A program made the translations under genes and the position numbers. The notes beneath the pieces are model-generated. The model searched no databases and was not told where the DNA came from. It saw only the letters and a program-made list of their open reading frames with translations. Of a DNA stretch of 19,822 bases, positions 6,048 through 14,553 are shown piece after piece (position 1 is the stretch's first letter; every line of letters begins with the position of its first letter). This DNA comes from Clostridiales bacterium. Lineage in GTDB: Bacteria; Bacillota; Clostridia; Christensenellales; CAG-138. The stretch spans positions 1 to 19,822 of the forward strand of contig SFDB01000020.1 in the NCBI GenBank assembly GCA_004558825.1, in the 5' to 3' direction.

Positions 6048-7499
6048 TCAGAAGCCGCGCTTCCATACGCGCACGGAGAAAAGCATGAGCATGGGGAAAA
6101 GCTCAAGCCGCCCGAGCAGCATGTCGGCGCTCAGCACATATTTCGAGAAATCTGAAAACGCCGCGAAATTGCCCGTTGCGCCGCATATTCCAAGCCCCGG
6201 GCCCACGTTGTTGAAGCATGCTATGACGGACGTCACCGTCGACTCGAAGTCAAAATTATCTATCGACACAAGGAGAACGGATACGCTGAGCGCAAACACA
6301 TATGCGATAAGGTACAGGTCGACCGTTTTAAGAGTTCGTTCGCTTAAAACCTTGCCATCGAGCGTCACGGCGTGCGTTTCGCGCGGACTTACAAGCCCTC
6401 GTATGCCGTGCGCTGCGCGGCGAAGGTATATCATGACGCGCGATACCTTCATGCCGCCGCCTGTCGAGCCCGCACACGCGCCTATGAACATCAGAAGCAC
6501 GAGCACGGTCTTTGAAAGCATGGGCCATGTGTCATAATTCGCCGTAACATAGCCCGTCGTCGTGATTATGGACGACACCTGGAACGACGAGAAGCGGAGC
6601 GCCTTGAGCAAATCGCCGCCGTACATGGGAAGTATGTCCGCCGTAACGACGGTAATTGCGGCAAGTATTATGCCTATATACCACCTGAGCTCGTCCGAAC
6701 GGAGCGCTTCCTTTATGCGGCCCGTTATTATGAGGAAAAATACGCCGAAGTTTATGCCGAAAAGCGCCATGAACACGGTTATGACGGCGTCGATATAGGC
6801 GCTGTCGTAATAGGCAATGCTTGTGTTTTTTATGCTGAAGCCGCCCGTCCCCGCCGTGCCGAAGGCGTGAACAATGCTGTCAAAGAGAGGCATACCGCCG
6901 CACAGCAGGAAAATTACCTCGACGACGGTGAGCGCGATATACATGACGTAAAGTATAGCCGCCGAATGGCCGAGCTTTGGCATGAGTTTGGACTTTGTAG
7001 GCCCGGGGACCTCGGCGCGCATGATGTGGATGGAGCGGTCGCCGGCAAGCGGCATTATCATCAGCACGAAAACGAGCACGCCCATGCCGCCCACCCAGTG
7101 AGTGAAGCTGCGCCAGAATGCCATGCCGTGCGAGAGCGCTTCAACGTCCGTCAATATGCTCGCGCCGGTTGTGGTGAAGCCCGAGACCGTCTCGAAAAAC
7201 GCATCGGTGTATGAGGGAATCTCGCCGCTTATGCAAAACGGCAGCGCGCCAAAGGCAGACATGAGCGCCCATGAAAGCGCAACGATTACGAAGCCCTCAC
7301 GGGCATATATGACCTTTGATTTAGGCTTGAAAAGCAGCGAAACAAGGCTTGCCGCAAGTATTATCACCACAGTGAGCGCGAAGGACCATGCGCCGCCGTA
7401 TTCGCCGTAGATGAGCGAAACGCACGCGGGCAGCACGAGCAGGGCCGCCTCTATGCGCAGCACCACCGCAAGCGTATTGAGCACCATTCTGTAATTCAC
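6048..7499 (-). CDS. trkH: Potassium uptake protein TrkH/KtrB family, pore subunit
   Basis: Membrane pore of a Trk/Ktr potassium uptake system. The 483-aa product is highly hydrophobic and has the four pore repeats of the family, each with a filter motif: FTTTGASIL (first), FGTAGTGGFS (second), IITTTGYV (third) and FNNVGPGLG (fourth). It ends with the usual LELFPMLMLFSVRVWKR. The start is GTG at 7499, 6 nt after AGGAGG, and the AGGAGG overlaps the stop of the upstream trkA gene. The gap to trkA is only 10 bp, so the two are co-transcribed and probably translationally coupled. Length is normal for TrkH (about 480 aa). Confidence 0.95.
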   Translation of the reverse strand: MNYRMVLNTLAVVLRIEAALLVLPACVSLIYGEYGGAWSFALTVVIILAASLVSLLFKPKSKVIYAREGFVIVALSWALMSAFGALPFCISGEIPSYTDAFFETVSGFTTTGASILTDVEALSHGMAFWRSFTHWVGGMGVLVFVLMIMPLAGDRSIHIMRAEVPGPTKSKLMPKLGHSAAILYVMYIALTVVEVIFLLCGGMPLFDSIVHAFGTAGTGGFSIKNTSIAYYDSAYIDAVITVFMALFGINFGVFFLIITGRIKEALRSDELRWYIGIILAAITVVTADILPMYGGDLLKALRFSSFQVSSIITTTGYVTANYDTWPMLSKTVLVLLMFIGACAGSTGGGMKVSRVMIYLRRAAHGIRGLVSPRETHAVTLDGKVLSERTLKTVDLYLIAYVFALSVSVLLVSIDNFDFESTVTSVIACFNNVGPGLGICGATGNFAAFSDFSKYVLSADMLLGRLELFPMLMLFSVRVWKRGF

Positions 7500-7509
7500 C
7501 GAATGCCTC

Positions 7510-8865
7510 CTATGCGATTATATCGCTTATATCGTTGAGCTTGCTATGCGTGGTGACGACGATCACGCTGTCGCCGAGCCGTATCGAATCGCTTCCGCCG
7601 GGGATTATTACTGTGTTATCTCTGTTTATTGCCGCGATGAGAATGTTCGGCTTAAGCTTCAAATCCTTGAGCGTCACGCCGAGGAACGGCAGCTCGTCTA
7701 TTACGCGGAATTCGAGCGCTTCGAGGCTCCCGTTGAACAGCTTGTAAAGCGTCTCGACGTTGCTGTGGAGCGAATTGCGCATTGCGCGGACATACTGGAC
7801 TATCTGGTTTGCGGTGACCTCCTTCGGAGATACCGTCGTCTCGATGCCCGAGTCGGCGATTATCTCGCCAAACGGCGCACGGGTGACCTTTGCGACCACC
7901 TTCTTTACGCCTCTTTTGCCCGCAAACATGGCTGCGATTATGTTCAATTCGTCAATATCGGTGAGCGTGATGAAGGCGTCGGCGTCGGCAATGCCTTCCT
8001 CCTCGAGTATATCCTGCGAAAGCCCGTCGCCGCATATGACGGTGCTGTTGGGGAGCTGCACGCATAAAGCCCTGCAGCGGTTTGCATCGCGCTCTATTAT
8101 CTTTGTTTTCATGCCGGCCGCATTGAGCTGCTTCGCCAGGTAATAGGCGATTTTGCCGCCGCCGACTATCATGACGTGCTTTATGCGCTTGTTTGACACG
8201 CCTACCGTAGCGAAAAAGCGCTCGATGTTTTTCGGCGACGCCGTGATAAATATAATGTCGCCGCCTTCGAGCATAAAATCGCCCGTCGGTATGTATACGC
8301 CGTCGCCGCGCTTGACGGCGCAAATGAGGATTTTGAACCGGTATTTTGCGTAAAGCTCGAAAAGCCTTGTTCCGCAAAGCGGACTGTCCTTGGCTACGCG
8401 CCATTCTATCATTTCGACGCGTCCCTTTGCGAACGAGTCGACCTTTATCGCTGAAGGTATTCTGAGCGTGCGCGATATCTCCTCTGCGGCGGCAAGCTCG
8501 GGGTTTACCGTCATGCTCAGGCCGAGGTCGTCTCTCAAAAAGCTGAGCTGCTCGGCGTACTCGGGGTTTCTCACGCGCGCTATGGTTGAGCGCGCGCCGA
8601 GCTTTTTTGACAGCAGGCAGCAGAGTATGTTTATTTCGTCAGACGCCGTTACGGCAATGGTCAAATCAGACCCGGGCACGCCCGCTTCAATCTGCACCTG
8701 CTTGCTTGCCGCGTTGCCCGACACGCATTGTATGTCGAGCCTGCTGTCAAGCGCCGAAAGCAGCTCATCGCTCAGATCTATCGCGGTGACGTCGTGACCC
8801 TCGCCGCAAAGCTGTTCGCACAATGTTCTGCCGACCTTGCCGGCGCCTATTACAGTAATTTTCAT
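7510..8865 (-). CDS. trkA: Trk system potassium uptake regulatory protein TrkA
   Basis: Cytoplasmic nucleotide-binding gating ring subunit for TrkH. The 451-aa product has two RCK repeats. The first Rossmann fold begins MKITVIGAGKVG (GxGxxG at residues 7-12) with the ribose-binding Asp30. The second begins VMIVGGGKIAYYLAKQL near the middle and has IIERD at the same place. Each is followed by a TrkA-C domain; the last reads LPFLGVTLKDLKL...LGDSVIVVTT. The start at 8865 is chosen because it begins the Rossmann strand. The open frame continues upstream for 70 codons without family similarity. GGAG lies 11 nt upstream. First gene of the trkA-trkH operon, divergent from the MarR operon. Confidence 0.95.
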   Translation of the reverse strand: MKITVIGAGKVGRTLCEQLCGEGHDVTAIDLSDELLSALDSRLDIQCVSGNAASKQVQIEAGVPGSDLTIAVTASDEINILCCLLSKKLGARSTIARVRNPEYAEQLSFLRDDLGLSMTVNPELAAAEEISRTLRIPSAIKVDSFAKGRVEMIEWRVAKDSPLCGTRLFELYAKYRFKILICAVKRGDGVYIPTGDFMLEGGDIIFITASPKNIERFFATVGVSNKRIKHVMIVGGGKIAYYLAKQLNAAGMKTKIIERDANRCRALCVQLPNSTVICGDGLSQDILEEEGIADADAFITLTDIDELNIIAAMFAGKRGVKKVVAKVTRAPFGEIIADSGIETTVSPKEVTANQIVQYVRAMRNSLHSNVETLYKLFNGSLEALEFRVIDELPFLGVTLKDLKLKPNILIAAINRDNTVIIPGGSDSIRLGDSVIVVTTHSKLNDISDIIA

Positions 8866-8917
8866 GTATAAATCGACTCCGTTTTGGTGTGTTGTTCTCC
8901 TGTGAGCGCATTTATTT

Positions 8918-8926
8918 ATTATAGCA
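8918..8926 (-). promoter_or_regulatory. Extended -10 promoter of trkA-trkH
   Basis: The minus strand reads TGCTATAAT, a perfect -10 hexamer with the TGn extension, 52 bp upstream of the trkA start. No good -35 is present, which fits an extended -10 promoter. Confidence 0.6.
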
Positions 8927-8997
8927 TAGAAATGCCGGTTTGGATATGCGCGGCAGGCGCGGCGCTTTTCCGGCAAACCGCGAGCCGCTTTGCCGCC

Positions 8998-9027
8998 TTG
9001 ACATAGGGCGCAGGCTTGTGTTATCAT
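8998..9027 (+). promoter_or_regulatory. Promoter of the MarR-ABC exporter operon
   Basis: A perfect -35 TTGACA at 8998-9003 and a -10 TATCAT at 9022-9027 (one mismatch), 18 nt apart. The start point would fall around 9033-9036, just before the palindrome at 9038-9051, so a repressor bound there would block initiation or early elongation. Confidence 0.75.
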
Positions 9028-9037
9028 CGTTAAAAAT

Positions 9038-9051
9038 GTTGCGCGCGCAAC
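9038..9051. promoter_or_regulatory. Palindromic operator candidate for the MarR regulator
   Basis: GTTGCGCGCGCAAC is a perfect 14-bp palindrome between the -10 box and the ribosome binding site of the MarR gene. MarR dimers bind short palindromes of about this size that overlap their own promoters, with TTGC...GCAA half-sites being common. Autorepression with relief by drug or lipid ligands is the likely circuit. Confidence 0.7.
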
Positions 9052-9074
9052 TATTTCGGGGGGAGGATACAGCA

Positions 9075-9521
9075 ATGGCGGGATTTATGAGGAATATCAG
9101 CATAATTGCGCGCTGTGCCACGCAGTTTCGCAGCGATAAGCTGGGCGCGTACGGCTTGAACGGCTGCCAGACGCCGTATATTTTGGGCGTCTGCCGAGAG
9201 CCGGGAATAACGCAGGATGAGCTTGCGAGGCGCATATGCGTCAATAAAAGCAATGTTACGAGGCAGATAGCCGCGCTTGAGGAGGCGGGCTTCGTCAGGC
9301 GTGAGCCGAGCGAGACGGACAGGCGCGCGGTGCTTGTTTATCCTGAGGATAAGGCGATTGAAGTGCTGCCGCGTATTCGGGAGATACACAAGGAATGGCG
9401 CGGCTATTTGACTGAGGAGCTGACGGCGCAGGAGCGTGAGCTTGCCGAGGTCATAGTCGAAAAGCTTGCGCTGCGGGCGGCGCGCTATCAAAACGAGAGA
9501 GGCGGCGAGCAAAGGCAATGA
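9075..9521 (+). CDS. MarR-family transcriptional regulator
   Basis: 148-aa winged-helix repressor of typical MarR length. The DNA-binding part runs through ITQDELARRICVNKSNVTRQ (residues about 45-64), IAALEEAGFVRR, and the wing ETDRRAVLVYP with its conserved DRR tip. Flanking helices would form the dimer interface. The start at 9075 follows GGGAGG (9061-9066) by 8 nt; an upstream in-frame ATG at 8940 would place the promoter inside the gene and is rejected. The stop overlaps the start of the next gene (ATGA at 9518-9521), so regulator and exporter are translationally coupled. It probably represses its own operon through the palindrome at 9038-9051. Confidence 0.92.
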   Translation: MAGFMRNISIIARCATQFRSDKLGAYGLNGCQTPYILGVCREPGITQDELARRICVNKSNVTRQIAALEEAGFVRREPSETDRRAVLVYPEDKAIEVLPRIREIHKEWRGYLTEELTAQERELAEVIVEKLALRAARYQNERGGEQRQ

Positions 9522-11248
9522 AGCGCATTTTGGCATATCTGAAGCCGCAGGCGCCCAGGATGACGCTTCAGCTTACAATAAAATTTGCAGGTACAATGCT
9601 CGAACTGCTGCTGCCGTCGATGCTGTCAACGATACTCGACGACATAGCCCCCAAGCGCGACATGCAGCAGGTGTTTTTGTGGGGCGGACTGATGATAGTC
9701 TGTTCTGCTCTGGCGCTTGTCTGCAACGGCGCGGCGAACAGGATGGCGACAAAGATATCTGCGCGCTTCACAAAGCGCCTTCGCCATGACCTTTTTGAAA
9801 AGGTGTCGCATCTTTCATGCGCAGCAACGGACAGATTCACAATGCCTTCGCTGATTTCGCGGCTTTCGAGCGACACATACAACGTCCACCAGATGGTAGA
9901 CAGGATACAGCGGCTTGGCGTGCGCGCGCCGATACTCCTTTTGGGCGGAATAATTGTTACGCTGGCGCTCGAGCCCGTGCTTACGCTTGTGCTGATTGCG
10001 ATTCTGCCCGTGCTTGCGGCGATAGTGCTTACCGTGTCGCGGCGCGGCGTACCGCTTTACGTTAAGACGCAGACCGCGCTCGATTCGCTTGTAAGGCGCG
10101 TCCAGGAGAACATGACCGGTGTGCGGGTCATAAAGGCGCTCTCCAAGACAGAATACGAGAAGGAGCGCTTTGACGAGGCGAACAGGGACGTTGTTGAAAA
10201 CGAGCGCAGGGCCGAGAGGCTTATGGCGATAACGAACCCTTCCATGAACCTGCTGTGCAATCTCGGGCTGACGCTCGTCATAATCGTCGGCGCGTACCGC
10301 GTCAATGCGGGAATAATCGGCTCGGGCAAGATAATCGCTTTTTTGAGCTATTTTACGATAATATTGAATGCGCTTATGATGGTGACGCGCCTTTTCGTGA
10401 TGTATTCAAAGGGCGCAGCGAGCGCGAAGAGGATATCCGAGGTGCTCGACACGCCCGCGGAAATGGGCGCGGAGATATCGGACGGGGCGGAATGCTCCGA
10501 ATGTGACGAGGCTGAGCCGCCGTACCATATCGAGTTCAGAAACGTCACTTTTTCGTACAATAAAGTAAGAAACGACCTTGAGAACATCAGCTTCAAGCTC
10601 AGGCGCGGGGAAACGCTCGGCATAATCGGGGCGACGGGCAGCGGAAAATCGACCGTTATACAGCTTTTGCTGCGCTTTTACGACGTCGACTCGGGCGAGA
10701 TACTCATAGACGGCAAAAACATAAAGGAGTACCGGCCGGATACGCTCCATTCGATGTTCGGCGCAGTGTTCCAGAACGATTTCCTCTATGCCGACACGAT
10801 ACGCGAAAACATCGCTTTCGGACGCCTCGTCGATGATGAGGCGCTTAAAACCGCCATTGAGACGGCGCAGGCAGGATTTATCGGTACAAAGGAAAACGGG
10901 CTTGACGAAAGACTTACCGTAAAGGGAAGCAACCTCAGCGGCGGCCAGCGCCAGAGGCTGCTCATAGCCCGTGCGCTTGCGGCAAAGCCCGAAATACTGC
11001 TGCTGGACGATTGCTCAAGCGCGCTCGATTATAAGACTGATTCCGAACTGAGGAAAGCTCTTCGCGCGAACTTCTCCGAAACGACGTCCGTTATCGTCGC
11101 CCAGCGCATAAGCTCCATAATGCGGGCGGATACGATAATTGTGCTTGACGGCGGCAGGCAGGAGGGCAGCGGCACGCACGATGAGCTCATGAAGAGCTGC
11201 GCGCTCTATCGGGACATTTACGACATACAGATGGGGGATGCGGCATAA
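9518..11248 (+). CDS. ABC exporter half-transporter with degenerate ATP site (BmrC/TM287-like)
   Basis: 576-aa half-transporter: an N-terminal six-helix membrane domain (about 1-320) and a C-terminal ATPase. Walker A is GATGSGKS (371-378) and the signature LSGGQ (473-477) is intact. Walker B reads LLLDD: the catalytic Glu is Asp498. The switch His is Gln529 (VAQRISS). These two changes are the marks of the non-catalytic subunit in heterodimeric exporters such as BmrC and TM287. It overlaps the MarR gene before it by 4 nt and shares one base with the second ABC gene (TAATG at 11246-11250). The likely role is multidrug or lipid export as a heterodimer with the next protein. The substrate cannot be told. 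Confidence 0.95.
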   Translation: MKRILAYLKPQAPRMTLQLTIKFAGTMLELLLPSMLSTILDDIAPKRDMQQVFLWGGLMIVCSALALVCNGAANRMATKISARFTKRLRHDLFEKVSHLSCAATDRFTMPSLISRLSSDTYNVHQMVDRIQRLGVRAPILLLGGIIVTLALEPVLTLVLIAILPVLAAIVLTVSRRGVPLYVKTQTALDSLVRRVQENMTGVRVIKALSKTEYEKERFDEANRDVVENERRAERLMAITNPSMNLLCNLGLTLVIIVGAYRVNAGIIGSGKIIAFLSYFTIILNALMMVTRLFVMYSKGAASAKRISEVLDTPAEMGAEISDGAECSECDEAEPPYHIEFRNVTFSYNKVRNDLENISFKLRRGETLGIIGATGSGKSTVIQLLLRFYDVDSGEILIDGKNIKEYRPDTLHSMFGAVFQNDFLYADTIRENIAFGRLVDDEALKTAIETAQAGFIGTKENGLDERLTVKGSNLSGGQRQRLLIARALAAKPEILLLDDCSSALDYKTDSELRKALRANFSETTSVIVAQRISSIMRADTIIVLDGGRQEGSGTHDELMKSCALYRDIYDIQMGDAA

Positions 11249-13044
11249 TGGCAAAGCAGCGGAATATGGGCGGCGGCTCGTTTGAACGCCCGACACAGAA
11301 AACCTCATACATAATAAAAAGGCTTTGGAAGTATCTCTCGCCATATAAGTGGCTGCTTGCGCTTGCGGCGGCTCTGAGCATCGGCGGCAACGCGCTCGCG
11401 CTTATAGGCCCCAAGCTTTCGGGCTTCGCCATAGACGCCATAGAGGCCGTGGGCGGCGTCGATTTTGCGGGCGTTTTCAAGTACGCAGGGCTTATGATAG
11501 CCTTCTACGCCGCATCGTCGGTTATAAGCTATATACTTGCCAACCTTATGATACGCCTAAGCCGCAAGGCGGTTTACAGCATGCGCCGCGATGCTTTCAA
11601 CACGCTTGCGTCGCTGCCCGTCAGCTTTTTCGATACGCATCAGACGGGCGACGTGATAAGCGTGATTTCCTACGATATAGATACCATAAATTCATCACTT
11701 TCAAGCGACCTTGTGCAGATGATTGCGAGCGTGATAACGGTCTGCGGTTCTTTTGTGATGATGCTTTCGATATCGCCGCATTTGATACTGGTGTTTGTGG
11801 TAACGATACCAATATCGGTGCTTTTCACGCGCTTTCGCTCAAAGCGTGTGCGGCCGCTCTACAGGCGGCGCTCGAAGAAGCTCGGCGAGCTGAACGGCTT
11901 TATTGAGGAGATAACGAGCGGACTTAAGACGACGAAGGCCTACAGCCGCGAGCAGGTGTTTATTGACCGCTTTGACGTCAAGAACGATGAGGCTGTCGAA
12001 GCGAACTATGAGGCCGACCATTTTTCATGCATTACGGGTCCGACGGTTACATTCATAAACAACCTTTCTCTGGCGCTGATAAGCATATTCGGCGCGCTGA
12101 TGTACATGGCGGGCGGGATAACGCTCGGCAATATCTCGTCTTTCGTGCTGTATTCGCGCAAATTTTCGGGGCCGATAAACGAGTTTGCGAACATAATCAG
12201 CGACTTGCAGTCGGCGCTTGCGGCGGCGGAGAGAGTGCTGCGCCTTATCGACGAGAAGGGCGAGCCTGCGGACAGGCCGAACGCTGCAGTGCTCGGTGCG
12301 GACGCTCCCGTTAGGGGCGATGTGCGGCTTGACGGCGTTTCGTTCGGTTACAGCGAGGGGCAGACGGTGCTCAATAATGTCACCTTTAACGCCGAAAGGG
12401 GCAGGGTGATAGCCATTGTGGGCCCGACGGGCTGCGGCAAGACGACGATAATCAACCTTCTTATGCGCTTTTACGACGCCACGACGGGCGAGATACGCGT
12501 CGACGGCAGCGAGGTGCGCGATATCACGCGCTCGAGCCTGCGCGGGGCGTATACGATGGTGCTTCAGGATACATGGCTTTTCCACGGCACTGTGTTTGAT
12601 AACATAGCCTACGGCAAAAAGGACGTGACGCGCGAGGACGTCGAGCGCGCTGCGAAGGCCGCCAGGATACACGGCTATATAATGTCGCTTCCCGACGGCT
12701 ATGACACCGTTCTGAGCGACAACGGCGTGAACATTTCTAAGGGCCAGAAGCAGCTTTTGACGATTGCACGCGCCATGCTTCTCGATTCGCCGATGCTGAT
12801 ACTCGATGAGGCGACGTCGAACGTAGACACGCAGACAGAGCGCAGCATACAGGACGCAATGCTGAAGCTGATGAACGGCAGAACCTGCTTTGTCATAGCT
12901 CATCGTCTGTCAACGATACGGCACGCGGACAACATAATCGTGCTCAGCGACGGACGCATTGTTGAGCATGGGCGTCATGACGAGCTTCTCGCAAAGCGCG
13001 GCGCATACTATACGATGTATCATGCGCAGTTCGAGGGCGTGTGA
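11248..13044 (+). CDS. ABC exporter half-transporter with catalytic ATP site (BmrD/TM288-like)
   Basis: 598-aa partner of the preceding half-transporter. After an N-terminal extension (about 25 residues) comes the six-helix membrane domain, then an ATPase domain. Walker A is GPTGCGKT (392-399), Walker B is LILDE with catalytic Glu521, and the switch is His552 (IAHRLST). The signature is altered, ISKGQ (496-500) in place of LSGGQ. In a heterodimer this altered signature faces the defective Walker B of the first subunit, giving one dead and one active site. The D-loop region SNVD is also as in catalytic partners. Translationally coupled to the first half (shared base 11248). Ends before repeat copy E; no separate terminator is seen. 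Confidence 0.95.
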   Translation: MAKQRNMGGGSFERPTQKTSYIIKRLWKYLSPYKWLLALAAALSIGGNALALIGPKLSGFAIDAIEAVGGVDFAGVFKYAGLMIAFYAASSVISYILANLMIRLSRKAVYSMRRDAFNTLASLPVSFFDTHQTGDVISVISYDIDTINSSLSSDLVQMIASVITVCGSFVMMLSISPHLILVFVVTIPISVLFTRFRSKRVRPLYRRRSKKLGELNGFIEEITSGLKTTKAYSREQVFIDRFDVKNDEAVEANYEADHFSCITGPTVTFINNLSLALISIFGALMYMAGGITLGNISSFVLYSRKFSGPINEFANIISDLQSALAAAERVLRLIDEKGEPADRPNAAVLGADAPVRGDVRLDGVSFGYSEGQTVLNNVTFNAERGRVIAIVGPTGCGKTTIINLLMRFYDATTGEIRVDGSEVRDITRSSLRGAYTMVLQDTWLFHGTVFDNIAYGKKDVTREDVERAAKAARIHGYIMSLPDGYDTVLSDNGVNISKGQKQLLTIARAMLLDSPMLILDEATSNVDTQTERSIQDAMLKLMNGRTCFVIAHRLSTIRHADNIIVLSDGRIVEHGRHDELLAKRGAYYTMYHAQFEGV

Positions 13045-13067
13045 GCGCGAGGAGCAAAGCTTCTTTC

Positions 13068-13262
13068 AACCGCCGAGCGCGGCGAGCGGGGCGGCGGAGC
13101 CGCCGCGCCCGCAGGGGCGCGGGCTTCCGAAGGAAGCGCGAGCCGCGCGGAGCCCGAACGGGGCGAAATTCTGCATAGACGCCATGCGTCAAACATGAGT
13201 GTTTCGCAAAGCGGCTGTTTTTGCAATCCGATACGGGGGTTCGGGGCGGGTGAAGTGTTTCC
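13068..13262 (-). repeat. Interspersed multi-hairpin repeat, copy E (inverted)
   Basis: The core at 13077-13153 reads on the minus strand. Relative to copy C, two hairpin loops change (TGC to TTC in the GCTTCC/GGAAGC hairpin, TGC to TCC in the GGCGGC/GCCGCC hairpin) and one C is inserted beside a third loop. The stems remain paired. The tail follows (to about 13258) but carries an insertion of about 40 bp between the GACGCATGGCG part and the CCCGCCCCGAACCCCCG part. It lies downstream of the ABC operon and upstream of the glycosyltransferase promoter. Confidence 0.88.
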
Positions 13263-13310
13263 CTGCGCGACCTGAATATACAAATTTTCCCATTGCGCAA
13301 CACTTGTGTA

Positions 13311-13340
13311 ATGACAGAATACAGCGCAAAATGGTATACT
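13311..13340 (+). promoter_or_regulatory. Promoter of the glycosyltransferase-membrane protein pair
   Basis: ATGACA at 13311-13316 (one mismatch to -35) and TATACT at 13335-13340, preceded by TGG, which makes it an extended -10; spacing is 18 nt. It lies 35 bp before the gene start and just outside repeat copy E. Confidence 0.65.
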
Positions 13341-13374
13341 TTAATTAACTTAACCGACTTACGGAGGAACGCAT

Positions 13375-14553
13375 ATGAAGATAGGACAGTTTTCCGACAC
13401 GTTTATGCCTATTGTGGACGGTGTCGGGAGGGTCGTGTATAACTATGCGGTCAATCTTGCGGCGCTCGGCCACGAGTGCTACGTTGTCGCGCCGTGCGGC
13501 GATACGGGTTACCGCGGTGCGCTACCGTTTGAGATAATCGACTATGTAGGAGTGCCGCTTATCTCGTCGCCGCAGTATAATATAGGCGTCCCCATACTTG
13601 ACAAGCACTACCATGAGCGCGTGTCGATGGTAAAATTCGACATAATCCATGCACATTCGCCGTTCATTGCCGGTCAGGAGGCGCTGCGCATCGCAAACAA
13701 GCTGCGAATACCGCTTGTAGGCACATTCCATTCGAAATATTATGATGATTTTTACAGCACCACGAAATCCGAAATGCTCTCGACGCTCGGCGTGAAGTAT
13801 ATCATAGATTTTTACGAGCGCTGCGACGAGGTGTGGGCGGTCAGCGAATCGTCGGCGCAGGTGCTGAGGGATTATGGCTATAAGGGCGGCATCGTGACTA
13901 TGCCAAACGGCACGGATATACGCACGCCTGCGGACGGCGCCGTCGCGGAGGTAACGGAAAAATTCGGACTCGGCGAAGCGCCCGTGCTGCTTTTTGTCGG
14001 CCAGATGCACTGGAAAAAGAATATACTGCGCATACTTGAGGCCGCGAAAATGCTCAGGGAAAGCGGGTGCGATTTCAGGCTTGTGATGGCAGGGCAGGGT
14101 CCGTGCTTCGACGAAATAAAGGCAAAAGCCGCAAAGCTTGATATAGATGATGTGACTGTTTTTACAGGCCATATCGCCGACACGAGGACGCTTGACGCGA
14201 TTTACGCACGAGCCTCATTGTTTGTTTTCCCATCGATATACGACAATGCGCCTATGGTGCTGCGTGAGGCGGCGGCGATGGGAACGCCCGCTGTAGTTAC
14301 GGAGGGAAGCTGTGCTGCCGAGGTCGTGAAGGACGGCTTCAACGGCTTTACATGTCCCGATTCTTCTGAGGGACTTTACGAAACGATACGTGCAAGACTT
14401 GGCGACGCCGAAAAGCTTGCGGCCGTCGGAAAAAATGCTCGGGAAACGATTCCGATAGCATGGCGGGATATACTCGCGGGCGCTGCGGAGCGTTACGGAG
14501 AACTGGTGCGTATCGACGCGCTGAGCAAAAAATTGACGGAGGCAGAAAATTGA
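13375..14553 (+). CDS. GT4-family glycosyltransferase
   Basis: 392-aa GT-B fold enzyme. The N-terminal domain has the acceptor-side loop SDTFMPIVDGVGRVVYN (residues 7-23) and FDIIHAHSPFIAG. The C-terminal domain has the nucleotide-sugar-binding parts VLLFVGQMHWKKN, LVMAGQGP and FPSIYDNAPMVLREAAAMG. The usual E-x7-E pair is D290-x7-E298, a conservative change. The closest remembered relatives are clostridial GT4 enzymes that glycosylate diacylglycerol or other lipid acceptors, but the acceptor is not proven. GGAGGA at 13363-13368 fixes the start. The stop overlaps the start of the next gene (TTGA at 14550-14553), so enzyme and membrane protein are made together. Confidence 0.85.
   Translation: MKIGQFSDTFMPIVDGVGRVVYNYAVNLAALGHECYVVAPCGDTGYRGALPFEIIDYVGVPLISSPQYNIGVPILDKHYHERVSMVKFDIIHAHSPFIAGQEALRIANKLRIPLVGTFHSKYYDDFYSTTKSEMLSTLGVKYIIDFYERCDEVWAVSESSAQVLRDYGYKGGIVTMPNGTDIRTPADGAVAEVTEKFGLGEAPVLLFVGQMHWKKNILRILEAAKMLRESGCDFRLVMAGQGPCFDEIKAKAAKLDIDDVTVFTGHIADTRTLDAIYARASLFVFPSIYDNAPMVLREAAAMGTPAVVTEGSCAAEVVKDGFNGFTCPDSSEGLYETIRARLGDAEKLAAVGKNARETIPIAWRDILAGAAERYGELVRIDALSKKLTEAEN

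Noticed and set aside
8940..9074. N-terminal extension of the MarR protein from ATG 8940
   Set aside because: It would contain the TTGACA promoter and the palindrome, and the inner ATG 9075 has a strong ribosome binding site and gives the normal family length.
8866..9075. N-terminal extension of TrkA up to position 9075
   Set aside because: The added 70 residues have no family similarity, would overlap the MarR gene start and promoter, and the Rossmann strand begins at the inner Met with GGAG upstream.
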